Below are positions 1-6,587 of a stretch of DNA of 15,977 nucleotides, piece after piece. Each line of letters starts with the position of its first letter. Position 1 is the stretch's first letter. This DNA comes from Actinomycetes bacterium (GTDB lineage: Bacteria > Actinomycetota > Actinomycetes > Actinomycetales > Demequinaceae). A program made the translations under genes and the position numbers. Below the pieces are notes generated by a model that saw nothing but the letters and a program-made list of their open reading frames with translations, had not been told where the DNA came from and ran no database searches. The stretch covers positions 1 through 15,977 of the forward strand of contig JAEZXC010000030.1 in assembly GCA_023442845.1 (NCBI GenBank), read 5' to 3'.

Positions 1-722
1 ACTCCGCCCACGAGAACGGCGGTGTCGATTCGCACGGTCTCAATCCAAAGCCGACCGCTGACGTACACCATCACGTAGAGCCAGAAGACCCGTCCACCCC
101 TGAGATCGAGGCGTTTGTCCAGGTAGATGATCAATGCCGCGCCAGCGAGATTCCACAGAAGTTCGTAGAGAAAGGTGGGATGGAAGGTCGCAAACTCTTC
201 AAAGCCCGCAGGGCGGAAGCCTGGATCGATCTCAAGCGCCCAGGGCACATTTGTCGGTCCACCAAAAAGTTCTTGGTTGAAGTAGTTGCCCATGCGCCCA
301 ATGGCCTGCGCAATGAGAATTCCTGGGGCGGCCGCGTCGATGAAGGACGTGAAGGACACCCCTGCGCGCCGGCAGCCAATATAAGCACCGACAAAGCCAA
401 GGGCGATCGCTCCCCAGATGCCGAGGCCGCCCTCCCAAATCTTCAGCGCATCAAGCGGGCGGCCACCATCACCGAAGTACGGACCGGGAGTGGAGATCAC
501 GTGGTAGATGCGTCCGCCAATGATGCCGAACGGGATCGCCCACATGCCGATATCGCCGATTGCTTCGGCGTTGCCACCCCGTTCCACCCACCGGCGCGTC
601 GCGAGCCACAACGCAAAGAAGATGCCAGCAAGAATCCATAGCGAATAGGCGTGCACCGTAAGCGGGCCAACCGAGAATTGCGCCCAGGACGCAGGTGGAC
701 TGGGAATTGCGGCGGGGATCAT
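1..722 (-). CDS. lgt: Prolipoprotein diacylglyceryl transferase Lgt (3' end cut by window edge)
   Basis: Lgt is an integral membrane enzyme that moves diacylglycerol from phosphatidylglycerol onto the lipobox cysteine of prolipoproteins, the first step of lipoprotein maturation. I translated the minus strand from the ATG at 722-720; the frame stays open for 240 codons to the window edge. The Lgt signature is plain: GRMGNYFNQELFGGPT at residues 142-157, whose R143, N146 and E151 match the positions of essential residues in E. coli Lgt. Several hydrophobic stretches alternate with loops (for example around residues 17-32, 58-70 and 95-112). Family members are usually near 280-320 residues, so the missing part is the C-terminus. 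The start overlaps the trpA stop as ATGA, which suggests translational coupling. A weak GAGG lies upstream. A substrate candidate, the FKBP-like lipoprotein, is encoded upstream in the same run of genes. Confidence 0.95.
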   Translation of the reverse strand, partial: MIPAAIPSPPASWAQFSVGPLTVHAYSLWILAGIFFALWLATRRWVERGGNAEAIGDIGMWAIPFGIIGGRIYHVISTPGPYFGDGGRPLDALKIWEGGLGIWGAIALGFVGAYIGCRRAGVSFTSFIDAAAPGILIAQAIGRMGNYFNQELFGGPTNVPWALEIDPGFRPAGFEEFATFHPTFLYELLWNLAGAALIIYLDKRLDLRGGRVFWLYVMVYVSGRLWIETVRIDTAVLVGG

Positions 723-1519
723 CGCCCTGACCTCACGCCGTTTGACAATTCCGCAGCCTTGTCCTTGATCGCCATGAGGGCCTCCGCTTCGCTGTCGTGC
801 TCAAGCAGGCAACGCACGAGCGCCGAACCCACGATCACCCCGTCCGCGTAACGAGCCACCTGGGCCGCTTGCTCGCCCGTCGACACCCCCAAGCCCACAC
901 AGACACGCTCTGCGCCCGCCTCACGGGTACGTGCGACTAGCGCTTCCGCTCCCCCGCCCACCGTGGCACGCTCGCCCGTCACACCCATCAGTGACGCGGC
1001 GTAGACAAAGCCGGTTGTGTGTTCGACGGTGAGGTGAAGTCGTTCGCGGGTTGAGCTAATGGCCACCAAGAAGATGGTGTCGAGTTCACGCTCTCGAGCA
1101 ATCTGGATCCATTCGCCGGCCGCGTCTGGAGTGAGGTCGGGTGTAATAACACCCGAGCCGCCCGCTGCCTTGAGATCATCGGCGAAGCGCTCGAGTCCGT
1201 ACTGGAGCATGGGGTTGAAGTAGCTCATGACGACCGCGGGGGCTCCGGCGTCGACAACCGCCTTGATGGCGACAAAGGTATCCGCAACGCGCGCCCCGTT
1301 GTCGAGCGCTTTACCTGCTGCGTCTTGAATTGTCGGTCCATCCATCACGGGGTCGGAGTACGGCAGGCCTACCTCGACGATGTCGACACCCGCCTCAACA
1401 ATTGCCTTCATCGCACGAGCGGAACGTTCCACCGTCGGGAAGCCAACGGGTAGGTACCCGATGAGTGCTGCCCGCCCCTCCGCTTTGATCGCATCGAGGC
1501 GGTCCGTTAGCGCGCTCAC
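719..1519 (-). CDS. trpA: Tryptophan synthase alpha chain
   Basis: TrpA cleaves indole-3-glycerol phosphate to indole and glyceraldehyde-3-phosphate and passes indole to TrpB through the alpha2beta2 channel; it is cytoplasmic. The product is 266 residues, the usual family length. The segment VEVGLPYSDPVMDGPTIQDA carries the two catalytic acids, E49 and D60, at exactly the E. coli numbers when the GTG at 1519-1517 is taken as start. The frame is open further upstream to an ATG at 1549, but the GTG overlaps the trpB stop as GTGA and has GGGGGAGGA at 1531-1523, so I prefer it. C-terminal VCVGLGVSTGEQA and ADGVIVGSALV form the phosphate-binding end of the TIM barrel. The gene ends in an ATGA overlap with lgt. 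Nothing in the catalytic residues looks abnormal. Confidence 0.98.
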   Translation of the reverse strand: MSALTDRLDAIKAEGRAALIGYLPVGFPTVERSARAMKAIVEAGVDIVEVGLPYSDPVMDGPTIQDAAGKALDNGARVADTFVAIKAVVDAGAPAVVMSYFNPMLQYGLERFADDLKAAGGSGVITPDLTPDAAGEWIQIARERELDTIFLVAISSTRERLHLTVEHTTGFVYAASLMGVTGERATVGGGAEALVARTREAGAERVCVGLGVSTGEQAAQVARYADGVIVGSALVRCLLEHDSEAEALMAIKDKAAELSNGVRSGR

Positions 1520-2724
1520 GCGTCCTCCCCCGGCAACATGCCGAACCAACGCGCGGCCTGCTCGACGTCCTTGTCTCCGCGGCCGGACAGGTTCACGACA
1601 ATCGTGTGGCCTTCTCCGAGCTCACGTCCAAGGCGCACCGCCCCCGCCAATGCGTGAGCGGATTCGATTGCAGGCAGGATGCCTTCAGTGCGGCTGAGGA
1701 GGCGGAACGCTTCCATCGCTTCGGCGTCGGTGACGGGCCAGTACTCAGCGCGGCCAATGTCCGCGAGGAAGGAGTGTTGCGGGCCGACGCCTGGGTAGTC
1801 CAGACCTGCGGAAATCGAGTGCGACGGTTGGGTTTGGCCATCCTCGTCTTGGAGGACGTATGTCTTTGAGCCGTGCAGGACCCCGGGACGACCTCCGGTA
1901 ATCGATGACGCGTGGCGGCCGGTGTCGACGCCGTCGCCAGCGGCTTCGCAACCGATGAGCCTCACTCCCTCGTCGTCCAGGAAGGCATCGAATATTCCGA
2001 TCGCATTCGAGCCGCCGCCTACACACGCAATAACGGCGTCCGGCAATCCACCGAGAGCAAGCATTTGCGCACGCGCTTCAGCTCCGATCACGCGCTGGAA
2101 ATCGCGAACCATTTCAGGGAACGGGTGCGGTCCTGCTGCGGTGCCAAAGATGTAGTTCGTCGTCTCGACGTTCGTAACCCAGTCGCGGTACGCCTCATTG
2201 ATCGCATCGCGCAACGTTCGTGAACCGGCGGTCACGGGAACCACCTCTGCGCCGAGGAGCCGCATGCGGGCCACGTTGAGCGCTTGACGCTCCGTGTCCT
2301 CTTCGCCCATGTACACGACGCATTCAAGGTCCATGAGCGCTGCCGCAGTGGCCGTGGCAACACCATGCTGACCCGCGCCGGTCTCGGCGATGACTCGGGT
2401 CTTGCCGATGCGCTTTGTCAAGAGCGCCTGACCGAGGACGTTGTTGATCTTGTGTGAGCCCGTGTGGTTGAGGTCTTCGCGCTTCAGGATGACTCGCGCG
2501 CCACCGCAGTGCTGAGCAAAGCGCGGAACCTCGGTCACGATGCTCGGACGGCCGCTGTAATCCCTCGCGAGCCGGTCGATTTCTGCTTGGAACCCTGGGT
2601 CGTGCTTCGCCTTTTCATAGGCGTCCGTCAACTCATCAAGCGCAGCCATCAATGCTTCGGGGACAAAACGGCCACCGTACGAACCAAAGAACGGTCCTGC
2701 AGCGCCGGAGAGGCGACTCGTCAC
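1516..2724 (-). CDS. trpB: Tryptophan synthase beta chain
   Basis: TrpB is the PLP enzyme that condenses indole with serine to give tryptophan, in complex with TrpA. The 402-residue product has the family N-terminus FFGSYGGRFVPEALM. The PLP Schiff-base lysine is K92 in LNHTGSHKINN, E114 in AETGAGQHG corresponds to the catalytic glutamate (E109 in Salmonella), and the PLP phosphate loop is CVGGGSNAIG at about residues 234-243. The C-terminal VVNLSGRGDKD contains the serine that faces the PLP ring nitrogen. The start codon is GTG at 2724-2722, overlapping the trpC stop as GTGA. I see no good Shine-Dalgarno sequence there, so translation is probably coupled to trpC. This is the ordinary TrpB1 type that pairs with the adjacent TrpA. 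Confidence 0.98.
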   Translation of the reverse strand: MTSRLSGAAGPFFGSYGGRFVPEALMAALDELTDAYEKAKHDPGFQAEIDRLARDYSGRPSIVTEVPRFAQHCGGARVILKREDLNHTGSHKINNVLGQALLTKRIGKTRVIAETGAGQHGVATATAAALMDLECVVYMGEEDTERQALNVARMRLLGAEVVPVTAGSRTLRDAINEAYRDWVTNVETTNYIFGTAAGPHPFPEMVRDFQRVIGAEARAQMLALGGLPDAVIACVGGGSNAIGIFDAFLDDEGVRLIGCEAAGDGVDTGRHASSITGGRPGVLHGSKTYVLQDEDGQTQPSHSISAGLDYPGVGPQHSFLADIGRAEYWPVTDAEAMEAFRLLSRTEGILPAIESAHALAGAVRLGRELGEGHTIVVNLSGRGDKDVEQAARWFGMLPGEDA

Positions 2725-3530
2725 GGACGCACCGCTCTGAGCGCGGGGTGCGCTCCAGCCGCGACCATCTCGGCAACTGCCGTGCGCGGATCCTTGTCCT
2801 TGACGAGGGCCTCGCCAACGAGAACGGCGTCGGCGCCCATCCGGGCGTACTCGACGACGTCGTGGCTATCGCGAATTCCCGACTCTGCGACCTTGACGAT
2901 TCCGTCCGGAATCGACGGTGCGACGCGAGCGAAGGTGCCGCGGTCCACCTCGAGGGTCTTGAGATTGCGTGCGTTGACACCGATCACTCGAGCGCCTGCA
3001 TCGACGGCTCGCGACACCTCGTCTTGGTCATGGACTTCAACGAGTGCGCACATGCCAAGCGAATGCACTCGCTCAACCAGGCTTTCAAGTGCCATCTGCT
3101 CAAGAGCGGCGACAATGAGCAACACCATGTCTGCACCGTGGGCACGGGCTTCCCACACCTGGTACGGCGTGACGATGAAGTCTTTACGCAAGATCGGGAT
3201 GTCGACCTTGGCCCGCACCGCGTCGAGATCGGCAAGCGAGCCGCCAAAGCGCCGCTCCTCGGTGAGGACAGAAATGACGGAAGCGCCGCCAGCCTCGTAC
3301 TCGGTCGCGAGCGCAGCAGGATCGGTGATCTCTGCAAGCGAGCCCTTTGAGGGACTGGAGCGCTTCACTTCTGCAATGACCGACACCTCGGGTGTCTGAA
3401 GCTTCTGTAGCGCGTCAACGGCGCTTGGAAGGCGCGATGCGCGTTCCTTGAGTTCGTCCATGGAAGTGGCCAATTCGCGAGCCGCAAGGTCGTTGCGGAC
3501 CCCTTCGACGATGCCGTCCAACACGCTCAT
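2721..3530 (-). CDS. trpC: Indole-3-glycerol phosphate synthase
   Basis: TrpC closes the indole ring, converting 1-(2-carboxyphenylamino)-1-deoxyribulose 5-phosphate to indole-3-glycerol phosphate with loss of CO2. The product is a monofunctional 269-residue TIM barrel with no fused TrpF domain. Visible active-site motifs are IAEVKRSSPSKG (E54, K56), ILRKDFIV (K116), ALVEVHD (E165), GVNARNLKTLEVD (N186) and VAESGI (E216), all conserved in IGPS. The frame is open about 70 codons further upstream, but the ATG at 3530-3528 fits the family start and has a strong GGAGGAGGTG seven bases before it. A 65-base gap, the largest in the window, precedes it. The gene overlaps trpB by GTGA. Phosphoribosylanthranilate isomerase, the preceding step, is not encoded here; in many actinobacteria PriA (HisA-type) does that job, which is inference for this organism. 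Confidence 0.97.
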   Translation of the reverse strand: MSVLDGIVEGVRNDLAARELATSMDELKERASRLPSAVDALQKLQTPEVSVIAEVKRSSPSKGSLAEITDPAALATEYEAGGASVISVLTEERRFGGSLADLDAVRAKVDIPILRKDFIVTPYQVWEARAHGADMVLLIVAALEQMALESLVERVHSLGMCALVEVHDQDEVSRAVDAGARVIGVNARNLKTLEVDRGTFARVAPSIPDGIVKVAESGIRDSHDVVEYARMGADAVLVGEALVKDKDPRTAVAEMVAAGAHPALRAVRP

Positions 3531-3537
3531 GCGTTGC

Positions 3538-3547
3538 CACCTCCTCC
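3538..3547 (-). promoter_or_regulatory. Strong ribosome binding site for trpC
   Basis: On the minus strand GGAGGAGGTG lies seven bases upstream of the ATG at 3530. It is one of the best Shine-Dalgarno matches in the window and settles the trpC start against in-frame codons further upstream. It gives trpC its own strong initiation site after the 65-base gap behind the DUF2752 gene. Confidence 0.85.
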
Positions 3548-3595
3548 GGGACCATGCTACCTGGACGAGAACGGCGCTGAGGACGCGCCAGGGCT

Positions 3596-4036
3596 TCAAC
3601 CCCCCGGCGACAAGTACGGCGCGAAGGGCTCGAGGTTGCGCACGACCCAATACACGCCAAGGACAACCGGAATGATGACGCCCACCCGCGTGGAGATGTG
3701 AATGGGGCGCACGCGGTCGGTTCCCACGCTGAGTAGCCACCACGCGATGAGAAAGATGCCCGCCGGAATAATGGCGACAACGACGAGCGGGTTCATGTGG
3801 AGCGCACCCACCACGTCACCGTTGACAAGATCGTGAACGGCACGAAGACCGCCGCAGCCAGGGCAGTAGTAGCCGCTGGCGGAGTAGAACACGCACGACG
3901 GGAAGAACCCCGGTTGGTGGGGATCGCGGATGCCTGTGTACGCGGTCGCGGCCGCTAGAACGGCGGTGATGCCTACCGGGAGGGCCAATCGCTTGGCCGC
4001 CTCCGGTCGCATCACCGCCGCGCTCACGGAACTCAT
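3596..4036 (-). CDS. DUF2752 family small membrane protein
   Basis: The product is a 146-residue membrane protein with three likely transmembrane segments (about residues 17-35, 83-103 and 116-134). The central hydrophilic part has the DUF2752 signature: C48, then YYCPGCGGLRAVHDLVNGD (C58, C61, R65, H68) followed by an N82-containing motif. The function of DUF2752 is not known. The paired CPGC cysteines could bind a metal or form a disulfide, but that is inference. The ATG at 4036-4034 lies four bases after the DUF4190 stop and has no clear Shine-Dalgarno sequence, so it is probably coupled. An in-frame ATG at 4012 is a possible alternative start that would remove eight residues. Its place between trpE and trpC agrees with the actinobacterial trp neighbourhood as I recall it. 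Confidence 0.85.
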   Translation of the reverse strand: MSSVSAAVMRPEAAKRLALPVGITAVLAAATAYTGIRDPHQPGFFPSCVFYSASGYYCPGCGGLRAVHDLVNGDVVGALHMNPLVVVAIIPAGIFLIAWWLLSVGTDRVRPIHISTRVGVIIPVVLGVYWVVRNLEPFAPYLSPGG

Positions 4037-4040
4037 CGAC

Positions 4041-4352
4041 TCAGCTGGTCGAGAAGTCGTAGGTCAGAACGCCGGCAGCCTGGAGCGCGAAGCCCAGCAC
4101 CGACAGGGCACAGCCGATGATGCCGAGAATGAAACCGACATTCGCGAGCGAACCGTTCGAAGCACGGCCTTCAGCGGCGGCCTTCTTGCCGTTGATGCCG
4201 AGGATGATCGCCGGAATGCCGGTGAAGAAGCCACAGCAAAGAATCGACAGGATGCCGAGCACGAGTGCCCATACGCCAAGCTTGTTCTTCTCGTTCGGGT
4301 CGCCACCAACCGGCGGCATTCCCATCGGGGGCGGCGGAGGTACTTGCGTCAT
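4041..4352 (-). CDS. DUF4190 domain small membrane protein
   Basis: The 103-residue product begins with a proline-rich cytoplasmic-type stretch (residues 5-9 are all proline), followed by two hydrophobic hairpin segments at about 25-52 and 71-96. The first segment reads LGVWALVLGILSILCCG and continues to AIILGINGKKAA. The second begins LANVGFILGIIGCALS. This two-helix pattern with a short glycine/alanine linker is typical of DUF4190. Proteins of this type are common in actinobacteria and have no established function. The ATG at 4352-4350 is preceded by AAGGAG with seven-base spacing, one of the best ribosome binding sites here. A GC-rich hairpin lies just upstream. The gene sits between two other small membrane protein genes inside the trp cluster. 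Confidence 0.85.
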   Translation of the reverse strand: MTQVPPPPPMGMPPVGGDPNEKNKLGVWALVLGILSILCCGFFTGIPAIILGINGKKAAAEGRASNGSLANVGFILGIIGCALSVLGFALQAAGVLTYDFSTS

Positions 4353-4374
4353 GTGATGTCTCCTTTGATTTCAC

Positions 4375-4398
4375 GCGAACGCGGGAAGGCCGCGTCGC
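4375..4398 (-). promoter_or_regulatory. GC-rich intercistronic hairpin
   Basis: Between the HGxxPAAW gene stop (4401-4399) and the DUF4190 ribosome binding site the transcript can fold into a nine-pair stem, GCGACGCGG with CCGCGTTCGC, around a five-base loop, with one bulged base. No run of T follows; the next bases are GTGAAATC. It is therefore not a standard intrinsic terminator. It may protect or mark an mRNA processing end, or tune the ratio of upstream to downstream genes. The pairing was read directly; the role is inferred. Confidence 0.5.
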
Positions 4399-4635
4399 CT
4401 AGTTCAGCGGTTGCCCGTGACCGAGCGCCCGCAACGCCGCGCCAACTGCCAAAGCGACGGCGACGACTCCCACACCAACCCACAGGAGGGCGAGCTGAGG
4501 GATCATGACGCCAATGGCGCCAATGAGCACACCGAGAACGATTAGCCCGTTCGTTACCCACGCAGCGATCGTGCGGCCGTGGTTGCCGGAAGCGACACGG
4601 GGCAAATTCTTCGGGTCAATCTGTGGGGACGACAT
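4399..4635 (-). CDS. HGxxPAAW-family small membrane protein
   Basis: The 78-residue product has a short hydrophilic N-terminus with GNHGRTIAAW at residues 17-26, a variant of the HGxxPAAW motif in which isoleucine stands where proline is usual, followed by two hydrophobic segments (about 27-46 and 47-68). Proteins with this motif are, to my knowledge, recurrent neighbours of trpE in actinobacteria; no biochemical function is established. I chose the ATG at 4635-4633 because AAGGAG lies five bases before it. A GTG at 4641-4639 would add two residues and overlap the trpE stop as GTGA, but it falls inside that Shine-Dalgarno sequence. The trpE stop ends three bases upstream, so coupling with trpE is likely either way. 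Confidence 0.82.
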   Translation of the reverse strand: MSSPQIDPKNLPRVASGNHGRTIAAWVTNGLIVLGVLIGAIGVMIPQLALLWVGVGVVAVALAVGAALRALGHGQPLN

Positions 4636-4637
4636 GC

Positions 4638-6218
4638 TCACTCCTTCTGGGATGTGCTGGTCAGTGTAGCGAGACTCGCCCGGGGAACGAGGCGATTCGC
4701 TTGGGACACGGCGCGGATCATGGCGGCCGCTTTGTCTCGAGTCTCTTGCGCTTCGCGCGCGGGCACCGAATCTGCGACGACACCCGCACCCGCCTGAATG
4801 TGCGCGGTGGAGTCTGCAATGAGGGCCGTGCGAATTGCGATCGCCAGATCCATGTTTCCGGCGAAGTCGAAGTACCCGATCGCACCGCCGTAGAACGCCC
4901 GTCGCACCGGCTCCAATTCATCAATGAGCGCGATCGCACGTGCTTTGGGAGCACCTGACAGCGTGCCAGCGGGGAAAGTCGCGACGAACGCGTCGAGAGC
5001 GTTCGCGTCATCCTCAAGGTGCCCAACGACCGTCGAGCAGATGTGCATGATGTGGCTGTAGCGGTTGACCGCCATGAACTCGACAACCTCGACCGACGTT
5101 GGTGTACACACCTTGACGAGGTCATTTCGCGCAAGATCGACGAGCATCACGTGTTCGGCGATCTCTTTCGGGTCCGCCAAGAGTTCGGTCTCGAGCGCCT
5201 TATCTGCTTCCGGTGTGACGCCACGCGGCCTCGACCCGGCGATCGGGAACGTGAGGACAGCGCGGTTCTTCACCGTCACTAACGACTCGGGGCTTGCTCC
5301 AACGAGCGCAAAATTGCGGCCGCGGTCGTCTTCGCACTCGACGTAGTACATATACGGGCTCGGGTTAAGCGTCCGCAACACGCGATAGACATCGAATGGG
5401 TCCGCGGAGCACTCAGCATCGAATCGTTGAGACGGCACAACCTGGAAGACGTCGCCATCGCGAATCGCCTCCTTGGCATACTTCACCATCTTTTCGTACT
5501 CGCCCACTGCGCTGCGGTCTGTGACGTGGCCCTCCTGTCGGTGGTCGAGCCCCATCACCTCAAGCCGTGGCGCGGATGCGAGCGTCCGCTCCATGTCGTC
5601 GATGCGCCGGATCGCGGCGGCGTACGCATCGTCAATCCCGGTTGGCTGGGCATCCGTATTGACGGCGTTTGAAATGAGCCACACCGACCCGTCGACGTGA
5701 TCGAGAACGGCAAGGTCGGTGGCAAGCAACAAGAGACCATCAGGGACGTCGAGTTCGCGTACCGCACGCGCGGGTAGCGTCGGCTCCCATTGACGCACGA
5801 TGTCCCACCCGAGAGCGCCCACGAGGCCGCCCGTCAATGGCGGCAACCCGGGAATCGCCTCCGACGCAAGTTCTCTCAATGCCGCTGCAATCGTGTCCAA
5901 TGGAGCGCCGTCGACGAGGCCTGCGGGCACGCGACCAGTCCAGCGAGCCTCGTCGCCCCTGATCGTGAGGGTCGCCTGTGAGTGGACCCCAACAAAGGAG
6001 TAGCGCGACCGCGATCCATCCGGCTCAGCCGATTCGAGGACGAAGGTTCCCGGACGGGAGGCAGCGAGCGAGTGGTAGAGCGCCACCGGCGTCCAGCCGT
6101 CGCCCAAGAGCCGCCGCACGACGGGCACAACCCGGTGCGTCTCACCCAGAGCGATGAACTCCTCACGCGAGGGCCACGTCTGGCCCCACTCGAGCGTCGG
6201 CGCCTGTACTGCCGTCAC
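4638..6218 (-). CDS. trpE: Anthranilate synthase component I
   Basis: TrpE converts chorismate to anthranilate using ammonia, normally supplied by the glutaminase TrpG; it is the committed and feedback-inhibited step of tryptophan synthesis. The product is 526 residues. The N-terminal half has the FVLESAEPDGSRSRYSFVG stretch (residues 59-77), where the LES and RYS elements belong to the tryptophan-binding site of the family. The chorismate-binding domain shows NPSPYMYY (285-292), IAGSRPRG (326-333), DLARND (361-366), PAGTLSGAPK (416-425) and YGGAIGYF (443-450). The GTG at 6218-6216 is chosen as start: it overlaps the hisI stop as GTGA and has GGGGAGG four bases upstream; a further-upstream ATG would add an arginine-rich 14-residue tail. 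No trpG lies in the window. PabB is a relative, but the trp context and the motifs favour TrpE. Confidence 0.96.
   Translation of the reverse strand: MTAVQAPTLEWGQTWPSREEFIALGETHRVVPVVRRLLGDGWTPVALYHSLAASRPGTFVLESAEPDGSRSRYSFVGVHSQATLTIRGDEARWTGRVPAGLVDGAPLDTIAAALRELASEAIPGLPPLTGGLVGALGWDIVRQWEPTLPARAVRELDVPDGLLLLATDLAVLDHVDGSVWLISNAVNTDAQPTGIDDAYAAAIRRIDDMERTLASAPRLEVMGLDHRQEGHVTDRSAVGEYEKMVKYAKEAIRDGDVFQVVPSQRFDAECSADPFDVYRVLRTLNPSPYMYYVECEDDRGRNFALVGASPESLVTVKNRAVLTFPIAGSRPRGVTPEADKALETELLADPKEIAEHVMLVDLARNDLVKVCTPTSVEVVEFMAVNRYSHIMHICSTVVGHLEDDANALDAFVATFPAGTLSGAPKARAIALIDELEPVRRAFYGGAIGYFDFAGNMDLAIAIRTALIADSTAHIQAGAGVVADSVPAREAQETRDKAAAMIRAVSQANRLVPRASLATLTSTSQKE
4641..4646 (-). promoter_or_regulatory. 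Ribosome binding site deciding the HGxxPAAW gene start
   Basis: AAGGAG on the minus strand is spaced five bases from the ATG at 4635. It overlaps the competing GTG at 4641, which would then have no usable site of its own, and so favours the ATG. Confidence 0.7.
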
Positions 6219-6568
6219 GGTGCCTCCCCGAGAGCGAGTTCGCCGCCTGCGTCGAAGCACGAATGGTCACCGGTGTGGCAGGCCGCTCCCTCTTGGCGCA
6301 CGGTAAGGAGCAGGGCATCACCGTCGCAGTCGAGCTCCGCGCGGACCACGTGCTGAACATGACCCGAGGTGTCACCCTTGCGCCAAATTTCGCCACGTGA
6401 TCGGCTCCAATACACGCCTCGGCGGGTCTGGAGCGTCTCAGCAAGCGCGTCGTCGTTCATCCACGCAACCATCAGCACACGACCCGTTCCATCCTCTTGG
6501 ACAACGGCGCACACCAATCCATCAGGGGTGCGCTTCAGGCGGGATGCGATCTGCGGCTCAAGCGACAT
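6215..6568 (-). CDS. hisI: Phosphoribosyl-AMP cyclohydrolase
   Basis: HisI opens the purine ring of phosphoribosyl-AMP in the third step of histidine synthesis; it is a zinc-dependent cytoplasmic homodimer. The 117-residue product is the stand-alone type without a fused HisE domain. Family motifs are WMNDDAL (36-42), YWSRSRGEIWRKGDTSGH (53-70), the metal site DCDGDALL (80-87, with C81) and the zinc cysteines C97 and C104 in ACHTGDHSCF. The ATG at 6568-6566 gives the standard length; the open frame extends 49 codons upstream, but that part is not family-like and overlaps the ABC gene. A 19-base gap separates it from the ABC subunit stop, and only a weak AGATAGG precedes it. It overlaps trpE by GTGA, tying a histidine gene directly to tryptophan synthesis. 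Confidence 0.97.
   Translation of the reverse strand: MSLEPQIASRLKRTPDGLVCAVVQEDGTGRVLMVAWMNDDALAETLQTRRGVYWSRSRGEIWRKGDTSGHVQHVVRAELDCDGDALLLTVRQEGAACHTGDHSCFDAGGELALGEAP
6223..6229 (-). promoter_or_regulatory. Ribosome binding site deciding the trpE start
   Basis: GGGGAGG on the minus strand lies four bases before the GTG at 6218 and inside the 3' end of hisI. It supports the GTG over the upstream in-frame ATG at 6260. Confidence 0.75.
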
Positions 6569-6587
6569 GGCGCCTATCTTTGCACCT

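Noticed and set aside
2464..3399. A 311-codon open frame on the plus strand opposite trpC and trpB
   Set aside because: It is antisense to two genes with intact catalytic motifs; its translation is low-complexity, rich in Ser, Arg, Thr and Ala, with no family motif. High-GC third positions commonly keep such shadow frames open.
3573..3589. Short inverted repeat GGCGC/GCGCC in the gap before trpC, considered as a terminator or trp attenuator
   Set aside because: The stem is only five pairs with a seven-base loop, no T-tract follows and no leader peptide with tandem Trp codons is visible. T-box elements were also looked for and not seen.
3531..3743. Upstream extension of the trpC reading frame by about 70 codons
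   Set aside because: It overlaps the DUF2752 gene, is Arg/Pro-rich and unlike any IGPS N-terminus, while the ATG at 3530 has a strong ribosome binding site.
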